Of a DNA stretch of 64,000 nucleotides, positions 1-7,972 are shown piece after piece. The number at the start of each line of letters is the position of its first letter. Position 1 is the stretch's first letter. Origin of the DNA: Amycolatopsis japonica (lineage in GTDB: Bacteria > Actinomycetota > Actinomycetes > Mycobacteriales > Pseudonocardiaceae); the NCBI RefSeq assembly GCF_000732925.1, contig NZ_CP008953.1:8363001-8427000 (forward strand). Direction: 5' to 3'. The notes beneath the pieces were generated by a model. That model was not told the origin of the DNA. It did no database searches and worked only from the letters and a program-made list of their open reading frames with translations. The translations under genes were made by a program, and so were the position numbers.

Positions 1-215
1 TGCGCCGCCATCGCCCGGTCGATCAAGACGTCGATGTCCGCGAAGTAGTAATGAATCGCACTCTTCGTGAGCGGCCCGGCGTCCGCGATCGCCCGCACGG
101 TGCAGCCCGCGAGCCCGTCCCTGGCGAGCACGACACGCGCCGCTTCGACGATCTGTTCCTGTTTCTGCAGCTGATTCGGGGAGAGCCGCGCGCTGCGGCC
201 GGGAACGGCGGTCAC
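1..215 (-). CDS. TetR-family regulator, N-terminal part (runs off the window)
   Basis: About 71 N-terminal codons of a TetR/AcrR repressor are visible. The helix-turn-helix reads TVRAIADAGPLTKSAIHYYF, the usual TetR recognition pattern, ending in a YYF motif and followed by DIDVLIDRA. I chose the GTG at 215 because AAGGA lies 5-6 nt upstream; an ATG at 245 is in frame but meets a stop two codons later. The C-terminal ligand domain is outside the window, so the inducer cannot be guessed. An inverted repeat at 239-273 just upstream suggests autoregulation. Confidence 0.85.
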   Translation of the reverse strand, partial: MTAVPGRSARLSPNQLQKQEQIVEAARVVLARDGLAGCTVRAIADAGPLTKSAIHYYFADIDVLIDRAMAA

Positions 216-238
216 GAAGTTCCTTACACCAAGTAGTC

Positions 239-273
239 AGGACATGAGCCCTGAATCTTAGGGCAAGTGTCCT
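239..273. promoter_or_regulatory. Imperfect inverted repeat, candidate TetR operator
   Basis: Two 14-bp arms, AGGACATGAGCCCT and AGGGCAAGTGTCCT, flank a 7-nt spacer. The outer six bases and inner five bases of each arm are complementary. It lies 24-58 bp upstream of the GTG of the TetR gene and before the divergent GreA-type gene, where a TetR dimer would act on both. The operator role is inferred from symmetry and position. Confidence 0.5.
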
Positions 274-329
274 GTCCGATCACAGCGGGTGAAAAATCTA
301 GGTGGCTAGCCGTCGATCCGTAGCGGACA

Positions 330-803
330 ATGCCCGGCATGGTGACCTCAGGGGACAACGGGTTCAGCCCGGCCGCACGACGGCAGCTGGAGAAGGAACT
401 CGCCGATCTGCGTGCGCAGCGCGACGCGATGGCGCCGCTCGTCGGCGAGCAGGAACGAACCGGCGACGCCGCCGACCAGGCCGAGGTGCTGGACCGCGCG
501 GAGGCCGCCGCCTACCTCGACCGGCGCATCGCCGACGTCGCGGCGAAACTCGAGCACGGCGGCCGTAACAGCAAGGGCCTGCTCCCCGACGGCACCACCG
601 TCACCCTCAGGTTCGCCGACGGCGACGAGGACGAGCTCCACATCGTCACGATCCCCGGCGAGGACGCGGACGCCTCCACGGTCACCTCGGACAGCCCGCT
701 CGGCCTCGCGCTCGTCGGCGCGAAGGAGGGCGACGAGATCACGTACCGGACGCCGCGTGGCGAGACCAGCGCCACCGTCGTCACGCTGAAGCCGCCTGCC
801 TGA
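330..803 (+). CDS. GreA/GreB-family transcript cleavage factor
   Basis: A 157-residue protein with an N-terminal helical segment rich in Glu, Arg and Leu (residues about 14-80, the antiparallel coiled coil of Gre factors). It is followed by a C-terminal FKBP-like domain carrying SPLGLALVGAKEGDEITYRTP, the family signature (SPLGxALLGKxxGDxV). Gre factors insert the coiled coil into the RNA polymerase secondary channel and stimulate cleavage of backtracked RNA. The acidic tip residues cannot be placed with certainty. ATG 330 or ATG 339 could be the start; neither has a strong ribosome site, so a leaderless or near-leaderless message is possible. It may be an extra Gre paralogue rather than the housekeeping GreA. 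Confidence 0.8.
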   Translation: MPGMVTSGDNGFSPAARRQLEKELADLRAQRDAMAPLVGEQERTGDAADQAEVLDRAEAAAYLDRRIADVAAKLEHGGRNSKGLLPDGTTVTLRFADGDEDELHIVTIPGEDADASTVTSDSPLGLALVGAKEGDEITYRTPRGETSATVVTLKPPA

Positions 804-820
804 CCTGGCACTCCCCCGGA

Positions 821-875
821 TGTCATGAAAGGGTCGTTCAGGACACTTTTCGTCCTGAACGACCCTTTCATGACA
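821..875. repeat. 55-bp perfect palindrome between convergent genes
   Basis: Perfect 24-bp arms (821-844 and 852-875) around a 7-nt loop. The arms begin TGTCATGAAAGGGTCGTTCA. It lies between the convergent GreA-type and PstS-like genes and could act as a bidirectional terminator hairpin, though no T-run follows. It belongs to the palindrome family described in the findings. Confidence 0.9.
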
Positions 876-894
876 CTTGAGCACCGGTCAGGCT

Positions 895-2427
895 TCACGC
901 GCCCGGACGGCACAGCACCGGATTCGCCAGCTCGGCGCACGGCCGATGCCCGTGCGACCGCACGATGTCCTTGCCGACCTGATTCGTCAGGTACCGCAGG
1001 AAGCTCGCGACGAGCGAGTCGGCCTTCGGCTCGCCGAACGTGTACGCGTACTCGGTCTCCCAGAACGGATAGGCCGCGTGGATCGCGCCCTCCAGCGTCG
1101 CCTGGTGGCCGTCGATCCGCACCGGCAGCACGTCCTCGCGTTTCGTGGCGGCGCCCAGTTCGCTGTACCCGAGCGCGCCCGGCACCCGCGACACCGCGTC
1201 GAGGACGTCGTTCGTGGACGGCTTCGCGCACCGCACCACTCCCGGCTGGGCACCCGGCGCCGGTTTGAGGCAGTCGTCGGAGTTGTCGCCGGGCTCCCGT
1301 TTGCCCGCCAGGATCTGCCCCTCGAACGTCCGCCGCGTGCCGGAGTCCGAATGCCGGTCGACGAGCCGGACCGGCCGGTCCTTGCCGCCGATCTCCCGCC
1401 AGTTCGCGATCTTGCCGTCGTAGACGTCGCGGATCTGCGCGAGCGTGAGGTCCTGGACCCCGGCCTCTTTGTTGATCACGAGCGTGAACAGCGAGAACGC
1501 GACCGGACGCGGCAGCAGTTGCGGGAAGCCCTCGCCCTTGGCGCCGTCGGAGAACGCCAGCACGCCTTCGTTCCCGGCCTGGTTCAGGCTGCCGAGCCCT
1601 TCCGCGCTCCCCCGGGTGTCGAAGACGAACGACGCACCCGGGCACGTCTTCGCGTAGGAAGCCGTCGCTTCCTTCAGCACCGGCGCGAACGCCGTCGATC
1701 CGGTGATCGTGAGCTTCCCGGACGCGCAGTCCAGCGGCGGCGGCTTCTCGTCGAAGAACAGGGAGCGGGTCAGCTGGAAGATGCTGATCACCACGAGGAA
1801 CAGGATGAGCGCGATCACCGAACTCGTCGGGCCGGTGCGGCTTTTGGTCTCGCGGAGGCTGCCACCCTTGATCTCGCCGACGACCTGGGGATCGTCGAAA
1901 TCGTCGGGCGATCCGTTGGGGATCCGGTCGAGCACGGCGAGGATCTTGTAGTGCGCGCCGCGGTTCAGCGGCACCCTCGGCAGGTCGATCACGCCCGCCG
2001 GCCGCTCGGGATTCTCGTCGCGCGCGCCGAAACCGGAGTCGTCGCCGAAACATTCGTGCAGATGCGGCGAACTGAGTTCGGTCACCACCATCCCCGCCAC
2101 GGTGCGGCCGGGGAACTTCACGCGGACTCCGACGCGGTCGTTCTCGTTGACCGCGTAGTCGTCGGTGTCGATGTCGGTGGTGCCGTTGTTCTCGATGCGC
2201 AGCAGCACGAACGACGGGTCGACGAGCCGCTCGCCGTTCTCGTGCTGCAGCTGCGCCAGCGCGTCGGCGGTCGGCGCGAACCCGCGTCCGGACGCCGTCG
2301 GGGTGTCCATCTGCACGCGGTAGCCGAGCCGTTTGCGGCCGACGAGCGCGAACTCCCACAGGAACGCGACGGCAGGGACGGCGATCCCGGCCACCGCGAG
2401 CAGGACGTCCCAGGGAAAGCCTTCCAA
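895..2427 (-). CDS. Membrane-anchored PstS-like substrate-binding protein
   Basis: 510 residues. A TTG start at 2427 is supported by GGAGG six nt upstream. Hydrophobic segments lie at about residues 6-28 and 203-222. The second is followed by an extracytoplasmic periplasmic-binding domain starting near DCASGKLTITGSTAFAPVLK, typical of PstS-type phosphate-binding proteins (GSTAF...), with FDTRGSAEGL, LFTLVINK, LTLAQIRDVYDGKIANW and DRHSDSGTRRTFE. These mark the anion-binding fold. The region between the two membrane segments (about 30-200) is a separate soluble domain I do not recognise. No pstCAB genes are nearby, so it may act as a phosphate sensor or scavenger rather than part of a transporter. 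Phosphate as the ligand is inferred from family likeness. Confidence 0.7.
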   Translation of the reverse strand: MEGFPWDVLLAVAGIAVPAVAFLWEFALVGRKRLGYRVQMDTPTASGRGFAPTADALAQLQHENGERLVDPSFVLLRIENNGTTDIDTDDYAVNENDRVGVRVKFPGRTVAGMVVTELSSPHLHECFGDDSGFGARDENPERPAGVIDLPRVPLNRGAHYKILAVLDRIPNGSPDDFDDPQVVGEIKGGSLRETKSRTGPTSSVIALILFLVVISIFQLTRSLFFDEKPPPLDCASGKLTITGSTAFAPVLKEATASYAKTCPGASFVFDTRGSAEGLGSLNQAGNEGVLAFSDGAKGEGFPQLLPRPVAFSLFTLVINKEAGVQDLTLAQIRDVYDGKIANWREIGGKDRPVRLVDRHSDSGTRRTFEGQILAGKREPGDNSDDCLKPAPGAQPGVVRCAKPSTNDVLDAVSRVPGALGYSELGAATKREDVLPVRIDGHQATLEGAIHAAYPFWETEYAYTFGEPKADSLVASFLRYLTNQVGKDIVRSHGHRPCAELANPVLCRPGA

Positions 2428-2439
2428 GACCAGCCTCCA

Positions 2440-2457
2440 GGTTCGGGGAATCGAACC
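2440..2457. promoter_or_regulatory. Inverted repeat in the leader of the PstS-like gene
   Basis: GGTTCG and CGAACC arms flank a 6-nt spacer, 13 bp upstream of the TTG start and just before the GGAGG ribosome site. It could be an operator or a short RNA hairpin. It resembles a tRNA T-arm by sequence, but no tRNA body is present. Confidence 0.3.
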
Positions 2458-2499
2458 TAAGGCCCGTCACGGCCGGGGACGGCGGACTTCAGCCAGTGT

Positions 2500-3987
2500 T
2501 CACCGGCCGTCCGCGAAGGCGTAGTCGTCGAGGTCGAAGAACCGGCTCGTCACCATGGTTTCCAGCGTCGGCGAGGCGCGGAACGGCACGTCCCCGTTCG
2601 CGTCGAAGTAGTAGCTGTTGGCCAGTGAACAGCTGTCCTGGAAGAAGACCTGATGCTTGCGCCGGTCCAGCATGCTGCGGAAGTAGCGGTCGTTGGCCTC
2701 GCTCGTGACCTCCACGCGCGTGGCGCCGGTCTTCCTCGCGTTGCGCAGACAGCGGATGATGTGCGCGGTCTGCGTCTCGATGAGGTTGAAGTACGAGGAA
2801 CCGTTGTAGCCGTAGGGCCCGAGAATGGTGAACAGGTTCGGGAAACCGGGGACGCTGACGCCCTGATAGGCCTGGAACCGGTTCTCCTCCCAGAACTTCT
2901 CCAGGTCCGCGCCGCCCGAACCGCGCACGGTGAAGGCGGGCATGTTGCCCTTCTCGAACACCTTGAACCCGGTCGCCAGCACCAGGACGTCGACCGGATG
3001 CTCGGTGCCGTCGGCGGTGCGCACCCCGGATTCGGTGATCGCGTCGATGCCGGTGGTCTCCAGCCTGACGTCGTCCCGGTTGAACGTCTGGAGGTACTCG
3101 TTCGAGAAGCTCGGCCGCTTGCAGCCCAAGGCGTAGCGCGGGGTCAGCTTCTCGCGGGTTTCGGGATCCTTGACCGCGCGGCGCAGATGCGCGCGCCCGA
3201 TCCGCTCGCCGGCGCCCGCGGTCGGCAGCAGGTTGTGGAAATGCGCGGCCAGCGGGAAGGTCACCTCGACGAGGGCCTGGCTGGCCAGCCGGGACACCAG
3301 TTTCGCGCCCGGCAGCCGCCGCAGCGCGAGCCGCGCCGTCCGGGGCAACGCGGCGTCGGGTTTGGGCAGGCACCAGATCGGCGTGCGCTGGAACACCGTC
3401 AGATGCGCGGCCTCCGGCGCGATGGACGGGATCACTTGCACGGCCGAAGCCCCGGTGCCGACGACGGCGACGCGTTTGCCCCGCAGGTCGACGCCGTGGT
3501 CCCAGCGCGCGGTGTGCATCACCGTGCCGCGGAAAGCGTCGATGCCTTCGATGTCCGGCGGCTTCGGCTGGGTGAGCACGCCGGTGGCGCCGACGACGAA
3601 CCGTGCCGTCATCGACCACCCTTCGGCGGTTTCGAGGCGCCACAAGTGCGTCTCGTCGTCGAAGGTCGCCGAGACGACTTTGCTGCCGAGGCGGGTGCGG
3701 CGGCGGATGTCGTACTTGTCGACGCAGTAGTCGGCGTACGCCTTCAGCTCGCGGCCGGGCGCGTAGACCCGCGACCAGCCGGAAATCTGCTCGAAGGAAA
3801 ACTGGTAGCTGAACGACGGGATGTCGACGGCGACACCGGGATAGGTGTTCCAGTGCCACGCGCCGCCGACACCATCGCCCTCCTCCAGCATCAGGAAGTC
3901 TTCGAAACCGGCTTGGTGCAGCAGGATCGCGGCCCCGATCCCGGAGAATCCCCCGCCGATGATCGCGATCTCGTGGTCCGGCGTCAT
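2500..3987 (-). CDS. Flavin monooxygenase, Baeyer-Villiger type
   Basis: 495 residues. It carries an N-terminal FAD Rossmann motif GGGFSGIG (residues about 9-16), the Baeyer-Villiger fingerprint FRGTVMHTARWDH (FxGxxxHxxxW[P/D]) near residue 145, and the NADPH Rossmann motif GTGASA near residue 172. VLATGFKVFEKG near residue 340 is the late FMO motif. The family adds one oxygen atom from O2 to ketones, aldehydes or sulphides at the cost of NADPH. It is last in a five-gene operon and overlaps the upstream FMO fragment by 4 nt. With the esterase and SDR of the same operon, this recalls mymA (Rv3083)-lipR-sadH in M. tuberculosis. The substrate is unknown; a lipid or hydrophobic ketone is the natural guess. 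Confidence 0.9.
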   Translation of the reverse strand: MTPDHEIAIIGGGFSGIGAAILLHQAGFEDFLMLEEGDGVGGAWHWNTYPGVAVDIPSFSYQFSFEQISGWSRVYAPGRELKAYADYCVDKYDIRRRTRLGSKVVSATFDDETHLWRLETAEGWSMTARFVVGATGVLTQPKPPDIEGIDAFRGTVMHTARWDHGVDLRGKRVAVVGTGASAVQVIPSIAPEAAHLTVFQRTPIWCLPKPDAALPRTARLALRRLPGAKLVSRLASQALVEVTFPLAAHFHNLLPTAGAGERIGRAHLRRAVKDPETREKLTPRYALGCKRPSFSNEYLQTFNRDDVRLETTGIDAITESGVRTADGTEHPVDVLVLATGFKVFEKGNMPAFTVRGSGGADLEKFWEENRFQAYQGVSVPGFPNLFTILGPYGYNGSSYFNLIETQTAHIIRCLRNARKTGATRVEVTSEANDRYFRSMLDRRKHQVFFQDSCSLANSYYFDANGDVPFRASPTLETMVTSRFFDLDDYAFADGR

Positions 3988-4469
3988 GCGGGAAGTCCTT
4001 CCTCGGCGAACAGTGAGCTGGGGCCGAGCACCACCACGTCGGCCTGGTGCTCGATACCTTCGGCGGTGCGGATTCCGTCGGGAGCGAAGGCGTAAACCGG
4101 CCAGGTGATGAGCTTGCAGCCGGGCCGCCGGAGCGCTCCGTAGTAGCCGAGGCCCGGCGCCGTCCGCCGCGAGCCGAAGCGCCGGTCGGGCGTCAGGAGC
4201 CTGCGGATCCAGGGGTCTTTCACCTGCCAGCGCAGGAAAACCCGGGCGACGGCGACGCCGAGGACGGTCGGGCCGGGGACCGGCATCGGCACCACCCAGT
4301 CCGGCTCCTCTTGGAACACCTTCACCGACCGAGCGGTCGCCACCACCTCGGGCACGATCTGCGCCGCCTCGCGGCCTGGCGCGAGCACGGCGACACGCTG
4401 TCCGGTGAAGTCGTGCCCGAACCACTCGGTGCCGCGCAGCACCTCGCCCCGGAAGGCGCCGAGCGTCAT
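3984..4469 (-). CDS. NADPH-domain-only FMO-like fragment
   Basis: 161 residues that align by eye only with the middle of the adjacent full-length FMO. MTLGAFRGEVLRGTEWFG matches the Baeyer-Villiger fingerprint, but Arg stands where His should be. VAVLAPGREAAQIVPEV matches the NADPH Rossmann segment, but the GxGxSA core is APGREA. VKVFQEEPDWVVP and IEHQADVVVLGPSS match later parts. The FAD-binding N-terminus is absent. The gene is intact and coupled by 4-nt overlaps (ATGA) on both sides, so it is probably translated. It may be a decayed duplicate, or a partner subunit of the FMO or of the diiron protein upstream. Confidence 0.7.
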   Translation of the reverse strand: MTLGAFRGEVLRGTEWFGHDFTGQRVAVLAPGREAAQIVPEVVATARSVKVFQEEPDWVVPMPVPGPTVLGVAVARVFLRWQVKDPWIRRLLTPDRRFGSRRTAPGLGYYGALRRPGCKLITWPVYAFAPDGIRTAEGIEHQADVVVLGPSSLFAEEGLPA

Positions 4470-5395
4470 GACGCGACCGGTTCGTGGGTGATCTCCTCGG
4501 TCCACGACTGCGGCTTTCCCAGCAGCCGCGCGGGAATCAGCCGGGTCGCCTTCACCATCGGGTCGGCGAGCAGCCGGTGGTAGACGTGCGAACGGTCGAC
4601 GATCATCGCCGCCTGCGCCTTGAGCACGTGGTACGCCGGGATGCGTTTCGTGAACTCGCCGCGGCCGCCGATGGTGGAGAACCGCTTCACGGCGTTGTAC
4701 AGCTTCTTCTCCGGCAGGCCCATCGCGACGATGTTGTCCCGCATCTTGTTGATCAGCGGCACGAACACCACGATCAGGCCCAGGACGATCTGCGGTTTGA
4801 GCGAGCCGATCGATTCGGTGAGCAGTTTGGTCGTGGATCCGGCGCCGATCAGTTCCAGCACCTCGAAATCGGCCGTGATGTGCCGGGCCTCGTCGGAGTT
4901 GATATGCCGGAACACCTGGTGGCACACCGGATCGGAGACCTCGTCCAGCAGGAACTTCACCAGCGCGCCGTCCAGCGCGCATTCGAGCAGCGGGATGAGC
5001 GTGGCGAGCGCCGTCAGCGGCAGCGTGTCGCCGAAGTCGTCGAGGACCTTGATGGCGAGCTTGACGTTGATGTTCGGCTCGGGCATCGAACCGTGCTCGT
5101 CGAGCATGCCCCAGCGCTTCATCAGCGCCAGTTCCGCGTTGGCGTGCTTCTGTTCCTCGGCGTGGAAGTAGCGGTAGATCTCCTGGATCACCGGAGTCGG
5201 TGCCTTCTTGGCCAGCGAGGCGAACCCGCGGGCGCCGACGTGCTCGATCCACACGAGGTCGGCCATGAACGGCCGCATCTTGGCGCGCAGTTCGTCGGTC
5301 ATCGTCTCGGCGCCGGGCGCGTCCCAGTCGATGTCGGCCAGCGACCACTGCTTGTCCTTGATGGTCTGGAGCATCGCCGCGAAGTCGTAGGCCAT
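4466..5395 (-). CDS. Ferritin-like diiron protein, probable oxygenase or desaturase
   Basis: 309 residues, mostly helical. Two carboxylate/histidine motifs, EEQKHANAELALMKRW near residue 80 and NSDEARHITADFEVL near residue 165, have the E-x-x-H and D-E-x-R-H patterns of ferritin-like diiron enzymes. An upstream Glu (VWIEH near residue 49) could complete the site. The arrangement resembles AurF-type N-oxygenases, but that assignment is tentative. A hydrophobic stretch near residues 205-225 (QIVLGLIVVFVPLINKM) may lie at a membrane. It sits in the FMO/SDR/esterase operon, which implies an oxidation step on the same substrate. Its start overlaps the SDR stop by one base (TGATG). Confidence 0.7.
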   Translation of the reverse strand: MAYDFAAMLQTIKDKQWSLADIDWDAPGAETMTDELRAKMRPFMADLVWIEHVGARGFASLAKKAPTPVIQEIYRYFHAEEQKHANAELALMKRWGMLDEHGSMPEPNINVKLAIKVLDDFGDTLPLTALATLIPLLECALDGALVKFLLDEVSDPVCHQVFRHINSDEARHITADFEVLELIGAGSTTKLLTESIGSLKPQIVLGLIVVFVPLINKMRDNIVAMGLPEKKLYNAVKRFSTIGGRGEFTKRIPAYHVLKAQAAMIVDRSHVYHRLLADPMVKATRLIPARLLGKPQSWTEEITHEPVAS

Positions 5396-6210
5396 CACTT
5401 CTCCTTTTCGGCGGGCAGGAACCGGCCGAGCAGACCGGCGATCCGCGTGTACGGGACGGGCACGAACCGTTTGGCGTGCCACAGAAGCTGGGCGTCGGGC
5501 TGCGGCACGACGTAGAGGCGTCCGCGATCGTGGGCGTCGAGCGTCGTCTTCGCGACGCGCTCCGGCGAGAACCCGACCACGTCGGACACCCGTTGCGCGA
5601 GGCCGCGCGCCCCGTCTTCGATGAGCTCGCCGCCGAAGATGTTGGTGCGTACGAAGGTCGGGCACAGCACGGTGACCGCGACGCCGGTGCCGGACAGTTC
5701 GGCGGCCAGTGTCTCGGACAGGCTGACGACCCCGGCCTTGCTCACGTTGTACGCGGCCATCCTCGGCGCGGCGGTGAACCCGGCGGCCGACGCGACGTTG
5801 ATGACGCCGCCCGCCTTCGCCGCGCGCATGGCGGGGACGAAGGTGTGGCAGCCGTGGATCACGCCCCAGAGGTTCACCCCGAGCGTTCGCTGCCAATCGG
5901 ACAGCGGGCTCTCCCCGACGAGTTTGCCGCCCGCGCCGATGCCGGCGTTGTTGACGACGAGGTCCGGCTCGCGGCCGAACCAGGACCGCGCCTGGTTCGC
6001 CAAGTCCGCGACTTCGTCCACCTCGGACACATCACAGGCGATGGCGACCGCGTTCTCGAGCGTTTTCGCGGTTTCCTCAGCGGCTTCGAGGTCGATGTCG
6101 GCGCAAACGACCCGGCTGCCGCGCCGGACGAGCTCGGCCGCGATCGCCCGCCCGATCCCGCTTCCCGCGCCGGTGACGACGGCGTGCGCTCCGTGGGTCC
6201 GTTTCGTCAT
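5395..6210 (-). CDS. Short-chain dehydrogenase/reductase
   Basis: 271 residues with the classical SDR signature: cofactor motif TGAGSGIG near residue 13, NNAG near residue 88, catalytic Ser in INVASAAG and YNVSK (YxxxK) near residue 152. CADIDL after the second strand has an acidic residue that favours NAD(H). The C-terminal tail runs on to about residue 270 with a basic LLWHAKRFVPVPYTRIAGLL segment, as in SadH-like proteins of mycobacteria. I chose ATG 6210; an in-frame start at 6255 lies inside the upstream gene. The start overlaps the esterase stop by 4 nt. Probable role: interconversion of an alcohol and a ketone upstream of the FMO reaction. Confidence 0.85.
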   Translation of the reverse strand: MTKRTHGAHAVVTGAGSGIGRAIAAELVRRGSRVVCADIDLEAAEETAKTLENAVAIACDVSEVDEVADLANQARSWFGREPDLVVNNAGIGAGGKLVGESPLSDWQRTLGVNLWGVIHGCHTFVPAMRAAKAGGVINVASAAGFTAAPRMAAYNVSKAGVVSLSETLAAELSGTGVAVTVLCPTFVRTNIFGGELIEDGARGLAQRVSDVVGFSPERVAKTTLDAHDRGRLYVVPQPDAQLLWHAKRFVPVPYTRIAGLLGRFLPAEKEK

Positions 6211-7133
6211 GCCGCCCTCACGATCGCTGGAAGGTTCCCGGTGAGGAAGCGGCAAGCCCGCTCCATCGCCGGCGCCGCTTCGGGGATGAAGCGGGTCAAG
6301 GCCTGGAAGACGTGCATCTGACCGGGCACCACGTCGAGTTCGCAGTCGGCTCCCGCGCGGCGCAGCGCCCTGGCCAGCTCGATGGCGTCCGCGGCGAGCA
6401 TTTCGAGCCCGCCCGCCTGGATGATCGTCGGCGGGAAGCCCTTGATGTCGTCGAAGGCGAACCGCAGCCGCGCCGACGCGAGGTCGGCGTCCACTGTGTA
6501 CAGACCGACCAGCCGCGCGGCCGCGGCGGCGGAGATCATCGGGTCCGGGCTCATCCGTTCTCGTTGAGCGGCGAGCCCGAAGGTCACGTCGAACAACGGC
6601 GAGAAAAGCGCCAGCGCCGCGGGTGGCTCACGGCGTTCCCGGAGCAGCTGCGCGGCGAGGTCGACCGCGAGATGCCCGCCCGCGGAGTCGCCCGCGACGA
6701 GGATCCGCCGATATCCCTGATCGAGGAGCCGGTCGTAGGCCGCGCGGACGTCGTCGGCGGCGCTCGGGAACCGATGCCGCGGCGCGAGCCGGTACTCGCA
6801 GGCGAAGACCGGCAGCCCGGTGCCGGCGGATACCCGCGTGGTCAGCCCGCGGTGCGTGCGCGCCGAGCAAAGGGCGTAACCGCTGCCGTGGATGTAGAGG
6901 ACCACGGCGTTGCCCTCGCTCGTCCCGGGCGCGCGGACCCACTCGCCACGGATGCCAGGCTCGATGCGGCTCCCCTTCAACGGCGGCGACGCCAGCCACA
7001 AACTGCTCGCGATGAAGGCCCGGGAGAACGCGACGCCCGCGCGGTTGGCCGGGATCGCGTTGGCGATCGGCCGCACGAAAGCGGACGTCAGCGCGGAGGC
7101 CAACCCGGCGCGCAGGCCATTCTGCGGTCGCAT
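6207..7133 (-). CDS. Alpha/beta hydrolase of the hormone-sensitive lipase family
   Basis: 308 residues. YIHGSGYALCSARTHRG is the oxyanion-hole HGGG region, with the third Gly replaced by Ser and Tyr after the fourth. GDSAGGHLA carries the nucleophile Ser. LEMLAADA and GQMHVFQ fit the catalytic Asp and His. A hydrophobic N-terminal stretch may be a membrane contact. It is the first gene of the FMO operon, starting from ATG 7133. It corresponds in position and type to LipR of the mymA operon. It probably releases the operon's substrate from an ester, though which ester cannot be read. Confidence 0.88.
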   Translation of the reverse strand: MRPQNGLRAGLASALTSAFVRPIANAIPANRAGVAFSRAFIASSLWLASPPLKGSRIEPGIRGEWVRAPGTSEGNAVVLYIHGSGYALCSARTHRGLTTRVSAGTGLPVFACEYRLAPRHRFPSAADDVRAAYDRLLDQGYRRILVAGDSAGGHLAVDLAAQLLRERREPPAALALFSPLFDVTFGLAAQRERMSPDPMISAAAAARLVGLYTVDADLASARLRFAFDDIKGFPPTIIQAGGLEMLAADAIELARALRRAGADCELDVVPGQMHVFQALTRFIPEAAPAMERACRFLTGNLPAIVRAA

Positions 7134-7157
7134 GCCCTCAGAATGAATCTGAGGGCA
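7133..7157. promoter_or_regulatory. Perfect palindromic operator between the esterase and TetR genes
   Basis: Ten-bp perfect arms, TGCCCTCAGA and TCTGAGGGCA, flank a 5-nt spacer. It begins on the first base of the esterase ATG (7133) and ends 20 bp before the TetR GTG at 7178. A repressor bound here would block both divergent genes. Assignment to the adjacent TetR protein is inferred from position. Confidence 0.7.
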
Positions 7158-7177
7158 CCTGCTGTCAAGATGGAGGG

Positions 7178-7816
7178 GTGACCACGTCCCGCCGCTACAG
7201 CGGCAAAACCGCCGACGAACGCCGCGCCGAACGACGGCTGGCACTTCTCGGCGCCGCGCTGGAGATCTGGCAGGAACAGGGCTGGGCGGCGGTCACCATG
7301 CGCGGCGTCTGCGCGCGGGCGAACCTGACCGACCGATACTTCTACGAGAGCTTCGCCAACCGCGACGCGCTGCTCGCCACCGCCTGGGAACAGGTCCGCG
7401 ACGAAACCCTGCGGATGGTCCTCGACGCCGTCGCCGCCCGCATCGAGCAACCCGCCCTGGACCAGCTCCGCGCCGCCGTCGACGTCGTCGTGCACCACGT
7501 GCAGGAAGAGCCGTCGCGCGCGCAGATCCTGTTCGGCGACCACGCGGGCAGCGCGGTGCTGGAGCAACTGCGGCGGCAGACCGTCCAGGAGACCACCGGC
7601 CTGCTGATCGACCTGGCGCGGCCGCATCTGAAACCGGACGTGGACGGGCTGGAGTTCCGGGTCAACGTCCTGCTGGGCATCGGCGGCTTCGTCGAGATCA
7701 TGCTCGCGTGGCGCTCCGGACTGCTCGACGCGGACGCGGACACGCTCGTCGAGCACCTCACGGGAGTGGGCACCTCGCTGTCGCGGATGTTCCTCAAGGG
7801 CGACACCAACGGGTGA
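7178..7816 (+). CDS. TetR-family repressor of the FMO operon (probable)
   Basis: 212 residues starting at a GTG preceded by GGAGGGG. The N-terminal DNA-binding domain has VTMRGVCARANLTDRYFYESF (HTH plus YFYESF) at about residues 38-58, followed by NRDALLATAW. The C-terminal helical domain is the ligand pocket. It diverges from the five-gene FMO operon with a perfect palindrome between them, the standard layout for a local repressor. The ligand is probably a substrate or product of that pathway. Confidence 0.88.
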   Translation: MTTSRRYSGKTADERRAERRLALLGAALEIWQEQGWAAVTMRGVCARANLTDRYFYESFANRDALLATAWEQVRDETLRMVLDAVAARIEQPALDQLRAAVDVVVHHVQEEPSRAQILFGDHAGSAVLEQLRRQTVQETTGLLIDLARPHLKPDVDGLEFRVNVLLGIGGFVEIMLAWRSGLLDADADTLVEHLTGVGTSLSRMFLKGDTNG

Positions 7817-7854
7817 ACTTTGGGTGCGACCCCGGCGCTGAGCCGGAAACGAAT

Positions 7855-7890
7855 CAGGGCCCCATCCGGAGTGTTCCGAATGGGGCCCTG
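7855..7890. terminator. Palindrome between TetR gene and tRNA-Thr
   Basis: Arms CAGGGCCCCATCCGGA and TCCGAATGGGGCCCTG flank GTGT. They match at 15 of 16 positions, giving a very stable hairpin. It lies 38 bp after the TetR stop and 9 bp beyond the 3' end of the tRNA gene on the other strand, so it may terminate both. There is no U-tract, as is common in actinomycetes. Confidence 0.65.
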
Positions 7891-7898
7891 ACCTGCGG

Positions 7899-7972
7899 AG
7901 CCGCCTAGGGGAATCGAACCCCTGACCTATTCATTACGAGTGAATCGCTCTGGCCGACTGAGCTAAGGCGGC
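7899..7972 (-). tRNA. tRNA-Thr (anticodon CGT)
   Basis: A 74-nt cloverleaf reads on the minus strand. The acceptor stem is GCCGCCT/AGGCGGC, the D-arm has GCTC...GAGC, the anticodon stem ATTCA/TGAAT encloses loop CTCGTAA with anticodon CGT, and the T-arm is AGGGG-TTCGATT-CCCCT. The discriminator base is T. CCA is not encoded. It reads ACG threonine codons. Confidence 0.95.

Noticed and set aside
2436..2460. tRNA-like T-arm sequence GGTTCG...CGAACC
   Set aside because: Only a short inverted repeat; no anticodon arm, D-arm or acceptor stem can be formed around it.
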